64,000 nt of DNA from Roseivivax sp. GX 12232 (GTDB taxonomy: Bacteria > Pseudomonadota > Alphaproteobacteria > Rhodobacterales > Rhodobacteraceae): assembly GCF_021272185.1 (NCBI RefSeq), contig NZ_JAJSEC010000001.1:682001-746000 (forward strand), written 5' to 3'. Of the stretch, positions 43,273 to 53,484 are shown piece by piece. Within the stretch, counting starts at the first letter, position 1. Every line of letters begins with the position of its first letter. The notes beneath the pieces are model-generated. The model was not told the DNA's origin and did not search any database. It saw only the letters and a list, made by a program, of their open reading frames with translations. Position numbers and translations under genes: made by a program.

Positions 43273-45057
43273 TCAGGGCGTCAACGGCCAGATCATCGGG
43301 ATCATCAACGAGGAGACCACCGCGATCAGGATGTTCATCGGCACGCCCACCTTGAGGAAATCGGTGAACTGATAGCCGCCCGGGCCATAGACCAGCGTGT
43401 TGGTCTGGTAGCCGATGGGCGTGGCGAAGGCGCAGGAGGCCGCCACCATGACCGCCACCACCAGCGGCCGGGGGTCGATGCCCAGCGCCTCGGCCAGCGA
43501 AATGGCGATCGGCGTCATCACCACCGCCACCGCGTTGTTCGAGACCATCTCGGTCAGGACGCTGGTCAGCGCGAAGACCGCGAGGATCACGAAGACCCCG
43601 TCGAGCCCCTGCATCCAGGGTGCGATCCAGCCCGCGATCATGCCCACGGCGCCGGTCTCCTCGAGCGCGGCGCCGATGGCGAGCATGGCAAAGATCAGTG
43701 CCAGGAGCTGGCCCTCGACGAATGAAAAGGCCTCGTCGGCGTCGATGCAGCGGGTCAGGAGCACCACCGCGACGGCCACCACGGCCAAGGCCAGGATCGG
43801 GGCGACGCCCAGGGCCGCCAGCACCACGATGCCCGCCAGCGCCAGGACCGCGATCGGCGCATGACCACGCCGGAAGGCCCGGGCCGAGGGCTGGGAGACA
43901 TCGACCAGGGCCATTTCCTCGGCCAGGCGCTTGATGTCGTCGGGCGCGCCTTCAAGCAGCAGCGTGTCACCGACCCGCACCACCAGGTCGTCGAGCTGCC
44001 GCCCGATGTTCTGGTTCCGCCGGTGCACCGCCAGCGGGTAGACGCCGAAGCGCCGCCGCAGCCGCAGCGCGCCGAGCGAGCGGCCGACCATCTTGCAGCC
44101 CGGGGTGATCAGCACCTCGACCGTGGTGGTCTCGACCGAGGAGACCTGGTCGACGCGCTTCAGCGACTTGTTGCGCTGGAGGCTCAGAAGCTCGGTCATC
44201 TGGGTCCGCAGGACCACGCGGTCGCCGACCTCGAGCTCGACCCCCTGCAGGTTGCGGCGCAGCGACTGGTCGCCGCGGATCACGTCGATCAGCCGCACGC
44301 CCTCGCGCTTGAAGAGCTGGACGCTCAGCACCTCGCGGCCGACCAGGTTGGAATCGGGTGGGATCACCGCTTCGGTGAAGAACTTCATCCGGCTGCGGTC
44401 CTGCAGCATCCCCGCCATGGAGGAGCGCTCGGGCAGGACTAGGGGCCCCATGAAATAGAGGTAGGTGACGCCTACCAGCACCAGCACGATGGCCAGCGGC
44501 GTGACCTCGAAGATGGTGAAGGGCTCGAGCCCGCGGCTCCGGGCGACACCGTCGACCAGCAGGTTCGTCGAGGTGCCGATCAGCGTCAGCATGCCCCCGA
44601 GGATCGCCGCGTAACTGAGCGGGATCAACAGCTTGGAGGGTGCGAGCCCCAAGGTCCGCGCAAGCTGCACGAAGATCGGCAGCATGACCACGACCACCGG
44701 GGTGTTGTTCATCACCGCCGAGGCCGCGACCACCACCACCATGATCGTGAAGAGCGCGAGCTTCGGCCGCTTCTGCGCCTTGTCCTGCGCGTAATTGGTG
44801 AAGGCCTCCAGGGCCCCGGTTCGGACCAGAGCCCCCATGACCACGAACATCGCCGCGATGGTCCAGGGCGCGTTGTTCGACAGGACCGAGAGCGCCGCCT
44901 CATAGGGCAGCGCGCCCAGCACCAAGAGCACCGCCACCCCGCCGATCGCCACGACCTCGACCGGGTAGAGCTCGGTCACGAAGAGGATCAGCATGCCCAG
45001 GATGACGGCCATGGTGATATAGGCCGCGGTGTCCTGGCTGAATTGAAAGATATCCAT
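43273..45057 (-). CDS. SLC13-family permease with two RCK_C (TrkA-C) domains
   Basis: A 594-residue inner-membrane transporter of the divalent anion:Na+ symporter superfamily. About 12 hydrophobic segments lie in two halves (residues 10-200 and 410-594). Between them, at about 205-380, are two TrkA-C-type domains (FKREGVRLIDVIRGDQSLRR, ITPGCKMVGRSLGALRLRRR). Conserved transporter motifs: NNTPVVVVMLPIF and SNNAVAVVMTPIAISLAEAL. The substrate (sulfate, dicarboxylate or other) cannot be told. Confidence 0.9.
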   Translation of the reverse strand: MDIFQFSQDTAAYITMAVILGMLILFVTELYPVEVVAIGGVAVLLVLGALPYEAALSVLSNNAPWTIAAMFVVMGALVRTGALEAFTNYAQDKAQKRPKLALFTIMVVVVAASAVMNNTPVVVVMLPIFVQLARTLGLAPSKLLIPLSYAAILGGMLTLIGTSTNLLVDGVARSRGLEPFTIFEVTPLAIVLVLVGVTYLYFMGPLVLPERSSMAGMLQDRSRMKFFTEAVIPPDSNLVGREVLSVQLFKREGVRLIDVIRGDQSLRRNLQGVELEVGDRVVLRTQMTELLSLQRNKSLKRVDQVSSVETTTVEVLITPGCKMVGRSLGALRLRRRFGVYPLAVHRRNQNIGRQLDDLVVRVGDTLLLEGAPDDIKRLAEEMALVDVSQPSARAFRRGHAPIAVLALAGIVVLAALGVAPILALAVVAVAVVLLTRCIDADEAFSFVEGQLLALIFAMLAIGAALEETGAVGMIAGWIAPWMQGLDGVFVILAVFALTSVLTEMVSNNAVAVVMTPIAISLAEALGIDPRPLVVAVMVAASCAFATPIGYQTNTLVYGPGGYQFTDFLKVGVPMNILIAVVSSLMIPMIWPLTP

Positions 45058-45203
45058 CTAGGCTCGCAGCTCTTCCCCGCCTGACGTCGCATATTGCAGA
45101 TGCGGGCAGGCGGCAGCAAGCGTTCGCGGCACCGCAGCGTGCGGGGAGGACGCCAGCGCCCCGGCACTGCTGCCGGACCGAGCGCCGGACAGGGCGCCGG
45201 GTC

Positions 45204-47666
45204 TCAGAACGGCACGTCGTCGGCGGCGCAGACGAAGCGCGAGACGACCTTCTTGGTGCCCGCCTTCTCGAAGTCAACCTCGAGCTTGTCACCCTCGATG
45301 CCGACGATGGCGCCATAGCCGAACTTCTGGTGAAAGACCCTTTCGCCCATCACGTAGGACGAGGTCGCGTCGAGGTCGATCACCTGGTGGCGCGCCTCGC
45401 GGGGCTGGCTCATCGGGCGCTCGCCCGAGCGCGCCTGCAGCCGCTTCCAGCCGGGGCTGTTGTAGACATCGGCGCGGCTCGCGCGGTCGTGCAGGTCGCT
45501 GGCCGAGCGCGCCATGATCTCGGGCGAGGCATGGGCCGCCATACCCGCCGCCCCGTAGCCGCCGCCGTAGAGCCCCGGCGGGGTCAGCACCTCGACATGG
45601 GCCTCGGGCAGCTCGTCGATGAAGCGCGAGGGCATCTGGCTTTGCCATTGCCCGAAGACCCGCCGGTTGCCCGCGAAGGAGATCGTGCAGACCTCCTCGG
45701 CGCGGGTGATTCCGACATAGGCCAGCCGCCGCTCTTCCTCGAGCCCCTTCAGCCCCTGTTCGTCCATCGAGCGCTGCGAAGGAAAGAGCCCGTCCTCCCA
45801 GCCCGGCAGGAAGACCGCCGGGAACTCCAGACCCTTGGCCGCGTGCAGCGTCATGATCGAGACCTTGGCCCCGCCGTCGTCGCTTTCGTTGTCCATGACC
45901 AGGCTGACGTGTTCGAGGAACCCCTGCAGGTTCTCGAAGCCCTCGAGCGCCTTGACCAGCTCCTTGAGGTTCTCGAGCCGGCCCGGCGCCTCGGGCGTCT
46001 TGTCGTTCTGCCACATGCCGGTGTAGCCCGATTCGTCGAGCACGATCTCGGCCAGCTCCATGTGGCTGATCTCGGGCGGGCCGTAGTCGTAGCGCACCGC
46101 CTCGGGCCCGGCCTCGGTGTCGAGCACCGCGTCGGGGTCGGTCTCGACCTGCACCAGCGGGCCGCGCACCATCCGGCCCCAGCGCGCCAGGTCGTCGACC
46201 AGCGCCTTGAGCGCGACGCCGCCCTTGCCCTTGATCGCGCCCTCCTCGGCGGCGATGCGCGCGCCCTCCAGAAGGCTCACCCCGTGCGAACGGGCGGTCT
46301 GCTGGATGGTCTGCTGCGCCTTGTCGCCCAGCCCGCGCTTGGGCACGTTCACGATGCGCTCGAAGGCCAGGTCGTCGCCGGGCGAGACCACCAGCCGGAA
46401 GTAGGCCATGGCGTCGCGGATCTCCATGCGCTCGTAGAAGCGCGGGCCGCCGATCACCCGGTAGGGCAGTCCGATGGTGAGAAAGCGGTCCTCGAAGGCG
46501 CGCATCTGGTGCGAGGCCCGCACCAGGATCGCCATGTCATCCAGCGAATAGGGCCGCATCCCGCGGGTGCCGCCCTGCATGGACTCGATCTCATCGCCGA
46601 CCCAGCGGGCCTCTTCCTCGCCGTCCCAATGGCCGATGAGGCGGACCTTCTCGCCCTCCTGGGCTTCGGTCCAGAGCTCCTTGCCGAGCCGCCCCTCGTT
46701 GCCCGCGATCACGCCGCTGGCGGCGGCCAGGATATGCGGGGTGGAGCGGTAGTTCTGCTCGAGCCGCACCACGTGGGCGCCGGGAAAATCCTTCTCGAAG
46801 CGCAGGATGTTGCCGACCTCGGCGCCGCGCCAGCCGTAGATCGACTGGTCGTCGTCGCCCACGCAACAGACGTTGCGATGCCCCGAGGCCAGGAGCCGCA
46901 GCCAGAGATACTGCGCCACGTTGGTGTCCTGGTATTCGTCCACCAGGATGTAGCGGAACCAGCGCTGGTATTGCGCCAGCACGTCCTCGTGGCGCTGGAA
47001 GATCGTGACCATATGCAGAAGCAGGTCGCCGAAATCCACCGCGTTCAGCTCGCGCAGGCGGGCCTGGTATTCGGCATAAAGCGCCGGGCCCTCGTGGTTG
47101 AAGGCGCTGGCGTCGGCGGCGGGCACTCGGTCGGGGCCGATGGCGCGGTTCTTCCAGCCGTCGATCACCCCGGCGAGCTGCCGTGCCGGCCAGCGCTTCT
47201 CGTCGATGCCGCGCGCCACGATGAGCTGTTTCATCAGCCGCTGCTGGTCGTCGCTGTCGAGAATTGTGAAGTTCGACTTCAGCTCGACCAGCTCGGCGTG
47301 GCGCCGCAAAAGCTTCACGCAGATCGCGTGGAAGGTGCCGAGCCAGGGCATGCCCTCGACCGTGTGGCCCAGCATCTTGCCGACCCGGTTCTTCATCTCG
47401 CGCGCGGCCTTGTTGGTGAAGGTCACGGCGAGGATCTCGTTCGGGCGGGCGCGCTGGGTGTTCAGAAGATGCACGATGCGCGCGGTCAGCGCCTTGGTCT
47501 TGCCGGTGCCGGCCCCGGCCAGCATGAGCACCGGCCCGTCCAGGGTCTCGACCGCCTCGCGCTGCGCGGGGTTCAGCTCGTCCAGATAGGGCGCGCCCCG
47601 CGCCTGCATGGCGCGCGCCGACAGCGAGGCGCCCTCGAAGGCGTCCATTTCGTCGAAACTGCTCAT
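45204..47666 (-). CDS. uvrD: ATP-dependent DNA helicase UvrD/PcrA
   Basis: An 820-residue superfamily 1A 3'-5' helicase acting in nucleotide excision and mismatch repair. Walker A is GAGTGKT at 51-57. Further motifs: TFTNKAAREMK (Ia), VDEYQDTN (II), GDDDQSIYGWRGA (III), LEQNYRST (IV), MTLHAAKGLEFPAVFLPGWE (V) and YVGITRAEE (VI). The C-terminal Tudor-like part (VFHQKFGYGAIVGIEGDKLE) is the RNA-polymerase-binding region of PcrA/UvrD. An SOS box lies 42 bp upstream. Confidence 0.97.
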   Translation of the reverse strand: MSSFDEMDAFEGASLSARAMQARGAPYLDELNPAQREAVETLDGPVLMLAGAGTGKTKALTARIVHLLNTQRARPNEILAVTFTNKAAREMKNRVGKMLGHTVEGMPWLGTFHAICVKLLRRHAELVELKSNFTILDSDDQQRLMKQLIVARGIDEKRWPARQLAGVIDGWKNRAIGPDRVPAADASAFNHEGPALYAEYQARLRELNAVDFGDLLLHMVTIFQRHEDVLAQYQRWFRYILVDEYQDTNVAQYLWLRLLASGHRNVCCVGDDDQSIYGWRGAEVGNILRFEKDFPGAHVVRLEQNYRSTPHILAAASGVIAGNEGRLGKELWTEAQEGEKVRLIGHWDGEEEARWVGDEIESMQGGTRGMRPYSLDDMAILVRASHQMRAFEDRFLTIGLPYRVIGGPRFYERMEIRDAMAYFRLVVSPGDDLAFERIVNVPKRGLGDKAQQTIQQTARSHGVSLLEGARIAAEEGAIKGKGGVALKALVDDLARWGRMVRGPLVQVETDPDAVLDTEAGPEAVRYDYGPPEISHMELAEIVLDESGYTGMWQNDKTPEAPGRLENLKELVKALEGFENLQGFLEHVSLVMDNESDDGGAKVSIMTLHAAKGLEFPAVFLPGWEDGLFPSQRSMDEQGLKGLEEERRLAYVGITRAEEVCTISFAGNRRVFGQWQSQMPSRFIDELPEAHVEVLTPPGLYGGGYGAAGMAAHASPEIMARSASDLHDRASRADVYNSPGWKRLQARSGERPMSQPREARHQVIDLDATSSYVMGERVFHQKFGYGAIVGIEGDKLEVDFEKAGTKKVVSRFVCAADDVPF

Positions 47667-47707
47667 GGCGCGAATGTAACCGCGGCGGGCGGCGAAAGAA
47701 AGACGGG

Positions 47708-47722
47708 GTTCACCAATTGTTC
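47708..47722. promoter_or_regulatory. SOS box upstream of uvrD
   Basis: GTTC-ACCAATT-GTTC matches GTTC-N7-GTTC exactly. It lies in the divergent region, 42 bp from the uvrD start and 105 bp from the diguanylate cyclase start. The closer gene, uvrD, is a classical LexA target in other bacteria. Confidence 0.75.
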
Positions 47723-47827
47723 ACTTCTCGGCGGGTATCACTGTGTCGCGCCGGGCCGGGGCGTGAGGAATGCGCCGGCCCTCCCGCCGCGCGGCCCTTG
47801 CTGAGGCCTCGCGGAGCTTGACGACGG

Positions 47828-49981
47828 ATGTTGCCCATGACCGCTTCCGCCGCGCCATCCGCCGCCACCGCAGGTCCTTCGGGGCCCGCGCCGGGCGGCA
47901 CCGCGCCCCTGACACCCGCCGCATCCGCGGCCGGCCCTGCCGCCGCGCGCCAGGCGCTGCGCCAGCGCGGGGCGCGGCTCCGCCGCCGGCTGACCCGCAT
48001 CGGCCTCTCGCTGGCCTTCGTCGCCGCCGTCGGCAGCGGCATGACCGCGATCACCGTGCTGGCCCCTGCCCCGGTCATCGACTGGAGCCTGCGCGACGCC
48101 ATCGTCTCCGACGCCATGCTCTGGCGCCAGCGCCTGCTCGACCAGCTCGAACGGGGCAGCGACACCTTCGCCCGCGCCGCGGTGACCGAGGCCGACGAGG
48201 GCTACCTGATGGGCATCCCCAAGGCCTCGAATCTCTACCGGCTGAAGCTCTTCGACGCCGAAGGACGGGTGTTCTGGTCGACCCGCCCGGATCTCGTGGG
48301 CGCCACGATCTCCTCGCCCGAACTGCTCGAGGTGCTGGCCGCCGGCGCGGTCTTCTACGAACAGGAGAAGAAGGCCCCCTCCGAGATCGACCAGCACCGC
48401 TTCCACATGCTCACCAGCGAGATGGAGCATGGCGCGCATGATCACGACATCGCCGAGATGTATACCCCGGTGATGGAAAACGGGCGCATGGTCGGCGCGA
48501 TCGAGTTCTACGCCGATCTGACCACCCTGCGCGAGCCGCTGGTCGACAAGGCCCGCGCGGCGCTGGCGCTTCTGACCGTGCTGGTGACCCTGGTCGCCGC
48601 CGGGGCGGTGGTGATCAGCGGGCGGCGCAGCAAGGCGCGCTACCTCGCCATGCGCGACCGCGCCGCCGCCGAGAAGACGGGCCTCGAACGGCAGATGCGG
48701 CTGGCGCGCGACGTCCAGCTCCTGGGCGAGTTGAACGAATGGCTGCAGTCCTCCGCCTCGCTGGATGAGCTCTTCGAGATGGTCGCGCGCTTCATGACCC
48801 ATATGCTCCCCGAGGTGGAAGGCTCGGTCTACGTCTATTCCAACAGCCGCGACGTGCTGGACGGCATGGCCGCCTGGAACGGCGGGCGCGCCGCCGACCA
48901 TATCCGCCCCGACAGCTGCTGGGGCCTGCGCCGCGGCCGCAGCTACGCCTATGGCAGCAGCGAGGTGAACTTCGCCTGCGCCCATGTGCCCGACGTGGAC
49001 GACCGCGCCTATTACTGCTTCCCGATCCTCGCCCATGGCGAAACCGTGGGCCTCATGCATGTCCGCGCCCGCCCCGAGATCACCAACGCGCGCTTCCGCG
49101 AGCTGCGCAAGCTCGCCCAGATGTGCGCCGAACAGATCAGCCTGGCCATCGCCAATGTTCGGATGCGCGACCAGCTGCACGACCAGTCGGTGCGCGACCC
49201 GCTGACCGGCCTTTATAACCGCCGCCACCTGACCGAGGCGCTGCGCCGCGCCATCGACGGCGCCGCCCGCAGCATGGGCGCCGCGGCGCTCCTCTCCTTC
49301 GACGTGGACCACTTCAAGAAGTTCAACGACACCCACGGCCATGACGCCGGCGACATGGTGCTGCGCGCCGTGGGCTCGGCCATGGACGCACTCGCCGACG
49401 GCGACGAGGCCGCCTGCCGCACCGGCGGAGAGGAGTTCATGCTGCTCCTGCCCGAGGCCGACGCCGAGGCCGCCATGGACCGCGCCGAACTGCTGCGCCG
49501 CACCGTCGAGGCGGTGACCGTGCGCTATGGCGAAAAGACCCTGCCGCATATCTCGATTTCGGTGGGCGTGGCGGTCTTCCCCGACCACGGGCGCCTGCCC
49601 CAGGACCTCATGCGCGCCGCCGACGAAGCGCTCTACGAGGCCAAGCACCGGGGCCGGAACCAGGTGGTCCTCGCCGGCAGCGGCGCGGCCCTCGACGCAC
49701 CCGGCACGGCGGAAGCGCAACGCCCTGCGCAACCCGTCGCGACCGACACGGCCTCAGGTCAGCTCGCAGCCCTCCGCTCCGCCCCAAGCACTCCCGACGC
49801 GGCACCGCAGAAAGCCGGTCCGGCGCCCGAAGCCGCGCTCCGCAAGGCGACCGAGACCGGCGCGGCCCCCGGCGCTTCGCCCCGCAAAACCGCCCAGACC
49901 GCCGCCCCGCGCGGCCCCGCAGGCGCCGCCAGGAACGGCCCCGAGGGCCCGCAAAAACCCGCCACACACGGCACTGGTTGA
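47828..49981 (+). CDS. Membrane diguanylate cyclase with GAF-like and GGEEF domains
   Basis: A 717-residue cyclic-di-GMP synthase. Transmembrane helices at about 59-80 and 240-262 flank a periplasmic sensor region with YRLKLFDAEGRVFWSTRPDL. A GAF-like domain lies at about 295-440. The GGDEF domain has DPLTGLYNRRHLTEALRRAI and the active-site loop GGEEF at 533-537. The RxxD inhibitory site is absent (ADGDE at the equivalent place). The last ~95 residues are Ala/Pro/Arg-rich and probably disordered. Start at ATG 47828 or 47837. Monocistronic; pyc follows. Confidence 0.92.
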   Translation: MLPMTASAAPSAATAGPSGPAPGGTAPLTPAASAAGPAAARQALRQRGARLRRRLTRIGLSLAFVAAVGSGMTAITVLAPAPVIDWSLRDAIVSDAMLWRQRLLDQLERGSDTFARAAVTEADEGYLMGIPKASNLYRLKLFDAEGRVFWSTRPDLVGATISSPELLEVLAAGAVFYEQEKKAPSEIDQHRFHMLTSEMEHGAHDHDIAEMYTPVMENGRMVGAIEFYADLTTLREPLVDKARAALALLTVLVTLVAAGAVVISGRRSKARYLAMRDRAAAEKTGLERQMRLARDVQLLGELNEWLQSSASLDELFEMVARFMTHMLPEVEGSVYVYSNSRDVLDGMAAWNGGRAADHIRPDSCWGLRRGRSYAYGSSEVNFACAHVPDVDDRAYYCFPILAHGETVGLMHVRARPEITNARFRELRKLAQMCAEQISLAIANVRMRDQLHDQSVRDPLTGLYNRRHLTEALRRAIDGAARSMGAAALLSFDVDHFKKFNDTHGHDAGDMVLRAVGSAMDALADGDEAACRTGGEEFMLLLPEADAEAAMDRAELLRRTVEAVTVRYGEKTLPHISISVGVAVFPDHGRLPQDLMRAADEALYEAKHRGRNQVVLAGSGAALDAPGTAEAQRPAQPVATDTASGQLAALRSAPSTPDAAPQKAGPAPEAALRKATETGAAPGASPRKTAQTAAPRGPAGAARNGPEGPQKPATHGTG

Positions 49982-50040
49982 GGTCAGAATAGTTCCACCC
50001 TACGATGCTGCGCAGCAGAAAATTGCGGGGTGGACCCAAA

Positions 50041-53000
50041 ATGCCAGACTTCCAAAAAATCCTCATCGCCAACCGCGGCGAGATCGCGATCCGCATCATG
50101 CGCGCCGCCAACGAGATGGGCAAACGCACGGTTGCCGTCTTCGCCGAGGAGGACAAGCTGGGTCTGCACCGCTTCAAGGCCGACGAGGCCTATCGCATCG
50201 GCGAGGGCCTCGGCCCGGTCCAGGCCTACCTCTCGATCGAAGAGATCATCCGCGTCGCCAAGGAAAGCGGCGCCGACGCGATCCACCCGGGCTACGGCCT
50301 CCTCTCCGAGAACCCCGATTTCGTCGACGCCTGCGACGCCGCCGGCATCGTCTTCATCGGCCCCAAGGCCAAGACCATGCGCGCGCTCGGCGACAAGGCC
50401 TCGGCCCGCCGCGTCGCCATCGAGGCCGGCGTCCCGGTGATCCCCGCGACCGAGGTCCTGGGCGACGACATGAAGAAGATCCGCGCCGAGGCCGACGAAA
50501 TCGGCTACCCGCTGATGCTCAAGGCCTCCTGGGGCGGCGGCGGCCGCGGCATGCGCCCGATCCTGTCGGCCGACGAGCTCGAAGACAAGGTCAAGGAAGG
50601 CCGCCGCGAGGCCGAGGCCGCCTTCGGCAACGGCGAGGGCTATCTCGAGAAGATGATCACCCGCGCCCGCCACGTCGAGGTGCAGATCCTCGGCGACAGC
50701 CAGGGCAACATCTACCACCTCTTCGAGCGCGACTGCTCGGTCCAGCGCCGCAACCAGAAGGTCGTCGAACGCGCCCCCGCGCCCTATCTCTCGGACGCCC
50801 AGCGCGAACAGCTCTGCGAGCTCGGCCGCAAGATCTGCGCTCATGTGAACTACGAATGCGCCGGCACTGTCGAATTCCTGATGGATATGGACAGCGGCGA
50901 GTTCTACTTCATCGAGGTCAACCCGCGGGTGCAGGTCGAACACACCGTCACCGAAGAGGTGACCGGCATCGACATCGTCCAGGCGCAGATCATGATCGCC
51001 GAGGGCAAGAGCCTGGCCGAGGCCACCGGCAAGGCCAGCCAATACGACATCGCGCTGAACGGCCATGCGCTGCAGACCCGGATCACCACCGAGGATCCGA
51101 CCAACAACTTCATCCCCGACTACGGCCGCATCTCTGCCTATCGCTCGGCCACCGGCATGGGCATCCGGCTCGACGGCGGCACCGCCTATGCCGGCGGCGT
51201 CATCACCCGCTACTACGATTCGCTCCTGGTGAAGGTCACCGCCTGGGCCGCCACGCCCGAGAAGGCCATCGCCCGGATGGACCGCGCGCTGCGCGAATTC
51301 CGCATCCGCGGCGTCTCGACCAACATCGAGTTCGTCGAGAACCTGTTGCGCCACCCGACCTTCCTGTCGAACCGCTACACCACCAAGTTCATCGACGAGA
51401 CGGCGGACCTGTTCGACTTCAAGCCGCGCAAGGACCGCGGCACCAAGGTGCTGACCTATATCGCCGACATCACGGTGAACGGTCACCCCGAGACCGAGGG
51501 CCGCCGCAAGCCCGCCGCCGACCTGCGCCCGGCGAAACCGCCCAAACCCCTGACCGAGACGCCCGCCAAGGGCACCCGCAACCTCCTCGAGGAGAAGGGC
51601 CCGCAGGCGGTCGCCGACTGGATGGCCGCGCAGAAGCAGCTCCTGATCACCGACACCACCATGCGCGACGGCCACCAGTCGCTCCTGGCCACGCGCATGC
51701 GCTCGATCGACATGATCAAGGTGGCGCCGAGCTATGCCGCCAACCTGCCGCAGCTCTTCTCGGTCGAATGCTGGGGCGGGGCGACCTTCGACGTGGCCTA
51801 CCGCTTCCTGCAGGAATGCCCCTGGCAGCGGCTGCGCGACATCCGCGCCAAGATGCCCAACGTGATGACCCAGATGCTGCTGCGCGCCTCGAACGGCGTG
51901 GGCTACACGAACTACCCCGACAACGTGGTCGAGGGCTTCGTGAAGCAGGCCGCGACCTCGGGCGTCGACGTCTTCCGGGTCTTCGACAGCCTGAACTGGG
52001 TCGAGAACATGCGCGTCGCCATGGACGCCGTGATCGAGAGCGGCAAGCTCTGCGAAGGCACGATCTGCTACACCGGCGACATCAACGACCCCGACCGGGC
52101 GAAATACGACCTCAAGTATTACGTCGCCATGGGCAAGGAGCTGAAAGCCGCCGGCGCCCATGTGCTGGGCCTGAAGGACATGGCGGGGCTGCTGAAACCC
52201 GCCGCCGCCGGCCCGCTGATCCGCGCCCTCAAGGAGGAGGTCGGCCTGCCGATCCACTTCCACACCCATGACACCTCGGGCGCCGCCATCGCCACGGTCA
52301 TGGCCGCCGCCGAGGCCGGCGTCGACGCGGTGGATGCCGCCATGGACGCGCTCTCGGGCAATACCTCGCAGCCGACCCTGGGCTCGATCGTCGAGGCCAC
52401 GCGCTTCACCCCGCGCGAGACCGGGCTCGACATCAAGTCGATCCGCGCGATCTCGGACTACTGGGAGGTGGTGCGCGCGCAATATGCGGCCTTCGAATCG
52501 GCCATGCAGTCGCCCGCCTCCGAGGTCTACCTGCACGAGATGCCGGGCGGCCAGTTCACCAACCTGCGCGCCCAGGCGCGCTCCATGGGGCTCGAGGAAC
52601 GCTGGCCCGAGGTGGCGCGCACCTATGCCGAGGTGAACCAGATGTTCGGCGACATCGTGAAGGTCACGCCGTCGTCGAAGGTGGTGGGCGACATGGCGCT
52701 GATGATGGTCAGCCAGGGCATCACCCGCGAGGAGGTCGAGGACCCCAAGAAGGACATCTCCTTTCCCGATTCGGTCATCGACATGATGAAGGGCAACCTC
52801 GGCCAGCCCCCCGGCGGCTGGCCCAAGGGGCTGCAGAAGAAGGTGCTCAAGGGCGAGAAGCCGCTCAGCGACCGGCCCGGCAAGCACCTCAAGCCCGTCG
52901 ACATCGAGGCCGCACGCGCCGAGCTGGCCGGCAAGTTCGAGGACGTGGAGTTCGACGACGAGGACCTGAACGGCTACCTGATGTATCCCAAGGTCTTCAC

Positions 53001-53484
53001 CGATTACATCACGCGCCACCAGCAGTACGGCCCGGTGCGCACCCTGCCGACCAAGACCTTCTTCTACGGCATGGAACCCGGCGAGGAGATCACCGCCGAG
53101 ATCGACCCGGGCAAGACGCTCGAGATCCGGCTGATCACCGTGGGCGAGACCCAGGAAAACGGCGAGGCCCGCGTCTTCTTCGAGCTGAACGGCCAGCCGC
53201 GCTCGGTCCGGGTGCCGGACCGCAAGGCCACCGGCGGCAAGGCCGCGGCGCTCAAGGCCGAGATGGGCAACGCCGATCATGTCGGCGCGCCGATGCCGGG
53301 CGTCGTGGCCTCGGTCGCGGTGGAGCCGGGCAAATCGGTGAAACAGGGCGATCTTCTGCTCACCATCGAGGCGATGAAGATGGAGACCGGCCTGCACGCC
53401 GAGCGCGACGCCAAGGTGAAGGCGGTGCACGCCAAGCCCGGCGCCCAGATCGACGCCAAGGACCTGCTGGTCGAATACGAATGA
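50041..53484 (+). CDS. pyc: Pyruvate carboxylase
   Basis: A 1147-residue biotin enzyme converting pyruvate to oxaloacetate (anaplerosis). The ATG at 50041 (MPDFQKILIANRGEIAIRIM) is preferred over the in-frame ATG at 50005. Order: biotin carboxylase (1-450, with GGGGRGMRPI and EVNPRVQVEHTVTEEVTG), carboxyltransferase (about 530-800, DTTMRDGHQSLLATRMRS and the ECWGGATFDVAYRFL zinc/substrate region), tetramerisation domain, and biotinyl domain with AMKM, biotin on Lys1113. The stop overlaps the next start (ATGA). Confidence 0.97.
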   Translation: MPDFQKILIANRGEIAIRIMRAANEMGKRTVAVFAEEDKLGLHRFKADEAYRIGEGLGPVQAYLSIEEIIRVAKESGADAIHPGYGLLSENPDFVDACDAAGIVFIGPKAKTMRALGDKASARRVAIEAGVPVIPATEVLGDDMKKIRAEADEIGYPLMLKASWGGGGRGMRPILSADELEDKVKEGRREAEAAFGNGEGYLEKMITRARHVEVQILGDSQGNIYHLFERDCSVQRRNQKVVERAPAPYLSDAQREQLCELGRKICAHVNYECAGTVEFLMDMDSGEFYFIEVNPRVQVEHTVTEEVTGIDIVQAQIMIAEGKSLAEATGKASQYDIALNGHALQTRITTEDPTNNFIPDYGRISAYRSATGMGIRLDGGTAYAGGVITRYYDSLLVKVTAWAATPEKAIARMDRALREFRIRGVSTNIEFVENLLRHPTFLSNRYTTKFIDETADLFDFKPRKDRGTKVLTYIADITVNGHPETEGRRKPAADLRPAKPPKPLTETPAKGTRNLLEEKGPQAVADWMAAQKQLLITDTTMRDGHQSLLATRMRSIDMIKVAPSYAANLPQLFSVECWGGATFDVAYRFLQECPWQRLRDIRAKMPNVMTQMLLRASNGVGYTNYPDNVVEGFVKQAATSGVDVFRVFDSLNWVENMRVAMDAVIESGKLCEGTICYTGDINDPDRAKYDLKYYVAMGKELKAAGAHVLGLKDMAGLLKPAAAGPLIRALKEEVGLPIHFHTHDTSGAAIATVMAAAEAGVDAVDAAMDALSGNTSQPTLGSIVEATRFTPRETGLDIKSIRAISDYWEVVRAQYAAFESAMQSPASEVYLHEMPGGQFTNLRAQARSMGLEERWPEVARTYAEVNQMFGDIVKVTPSSKVVGDMALMMVSQGITREEVEDPKKDISFPDSVIDMMKGNLGQPPGGWPKGLQKKVLKGEKPLSDRPGKHLKPVDIEAARAELAGKFEDVEFDDEDLNGYLMYPKVFTDYITRHQQYGPVRTLPTKTFFYGMEPGEEITAEIDPGKTLEIRLITVGETQENGEARVFFELNGQPRSVRVPDRKATGGKAAALKAEMGNADHVGAPMPGVVASVAVEPGKSVKQGDLLLTIEAMKMETGLHAERDAKVKAVHAKPGAQIDAKDLLVEYE

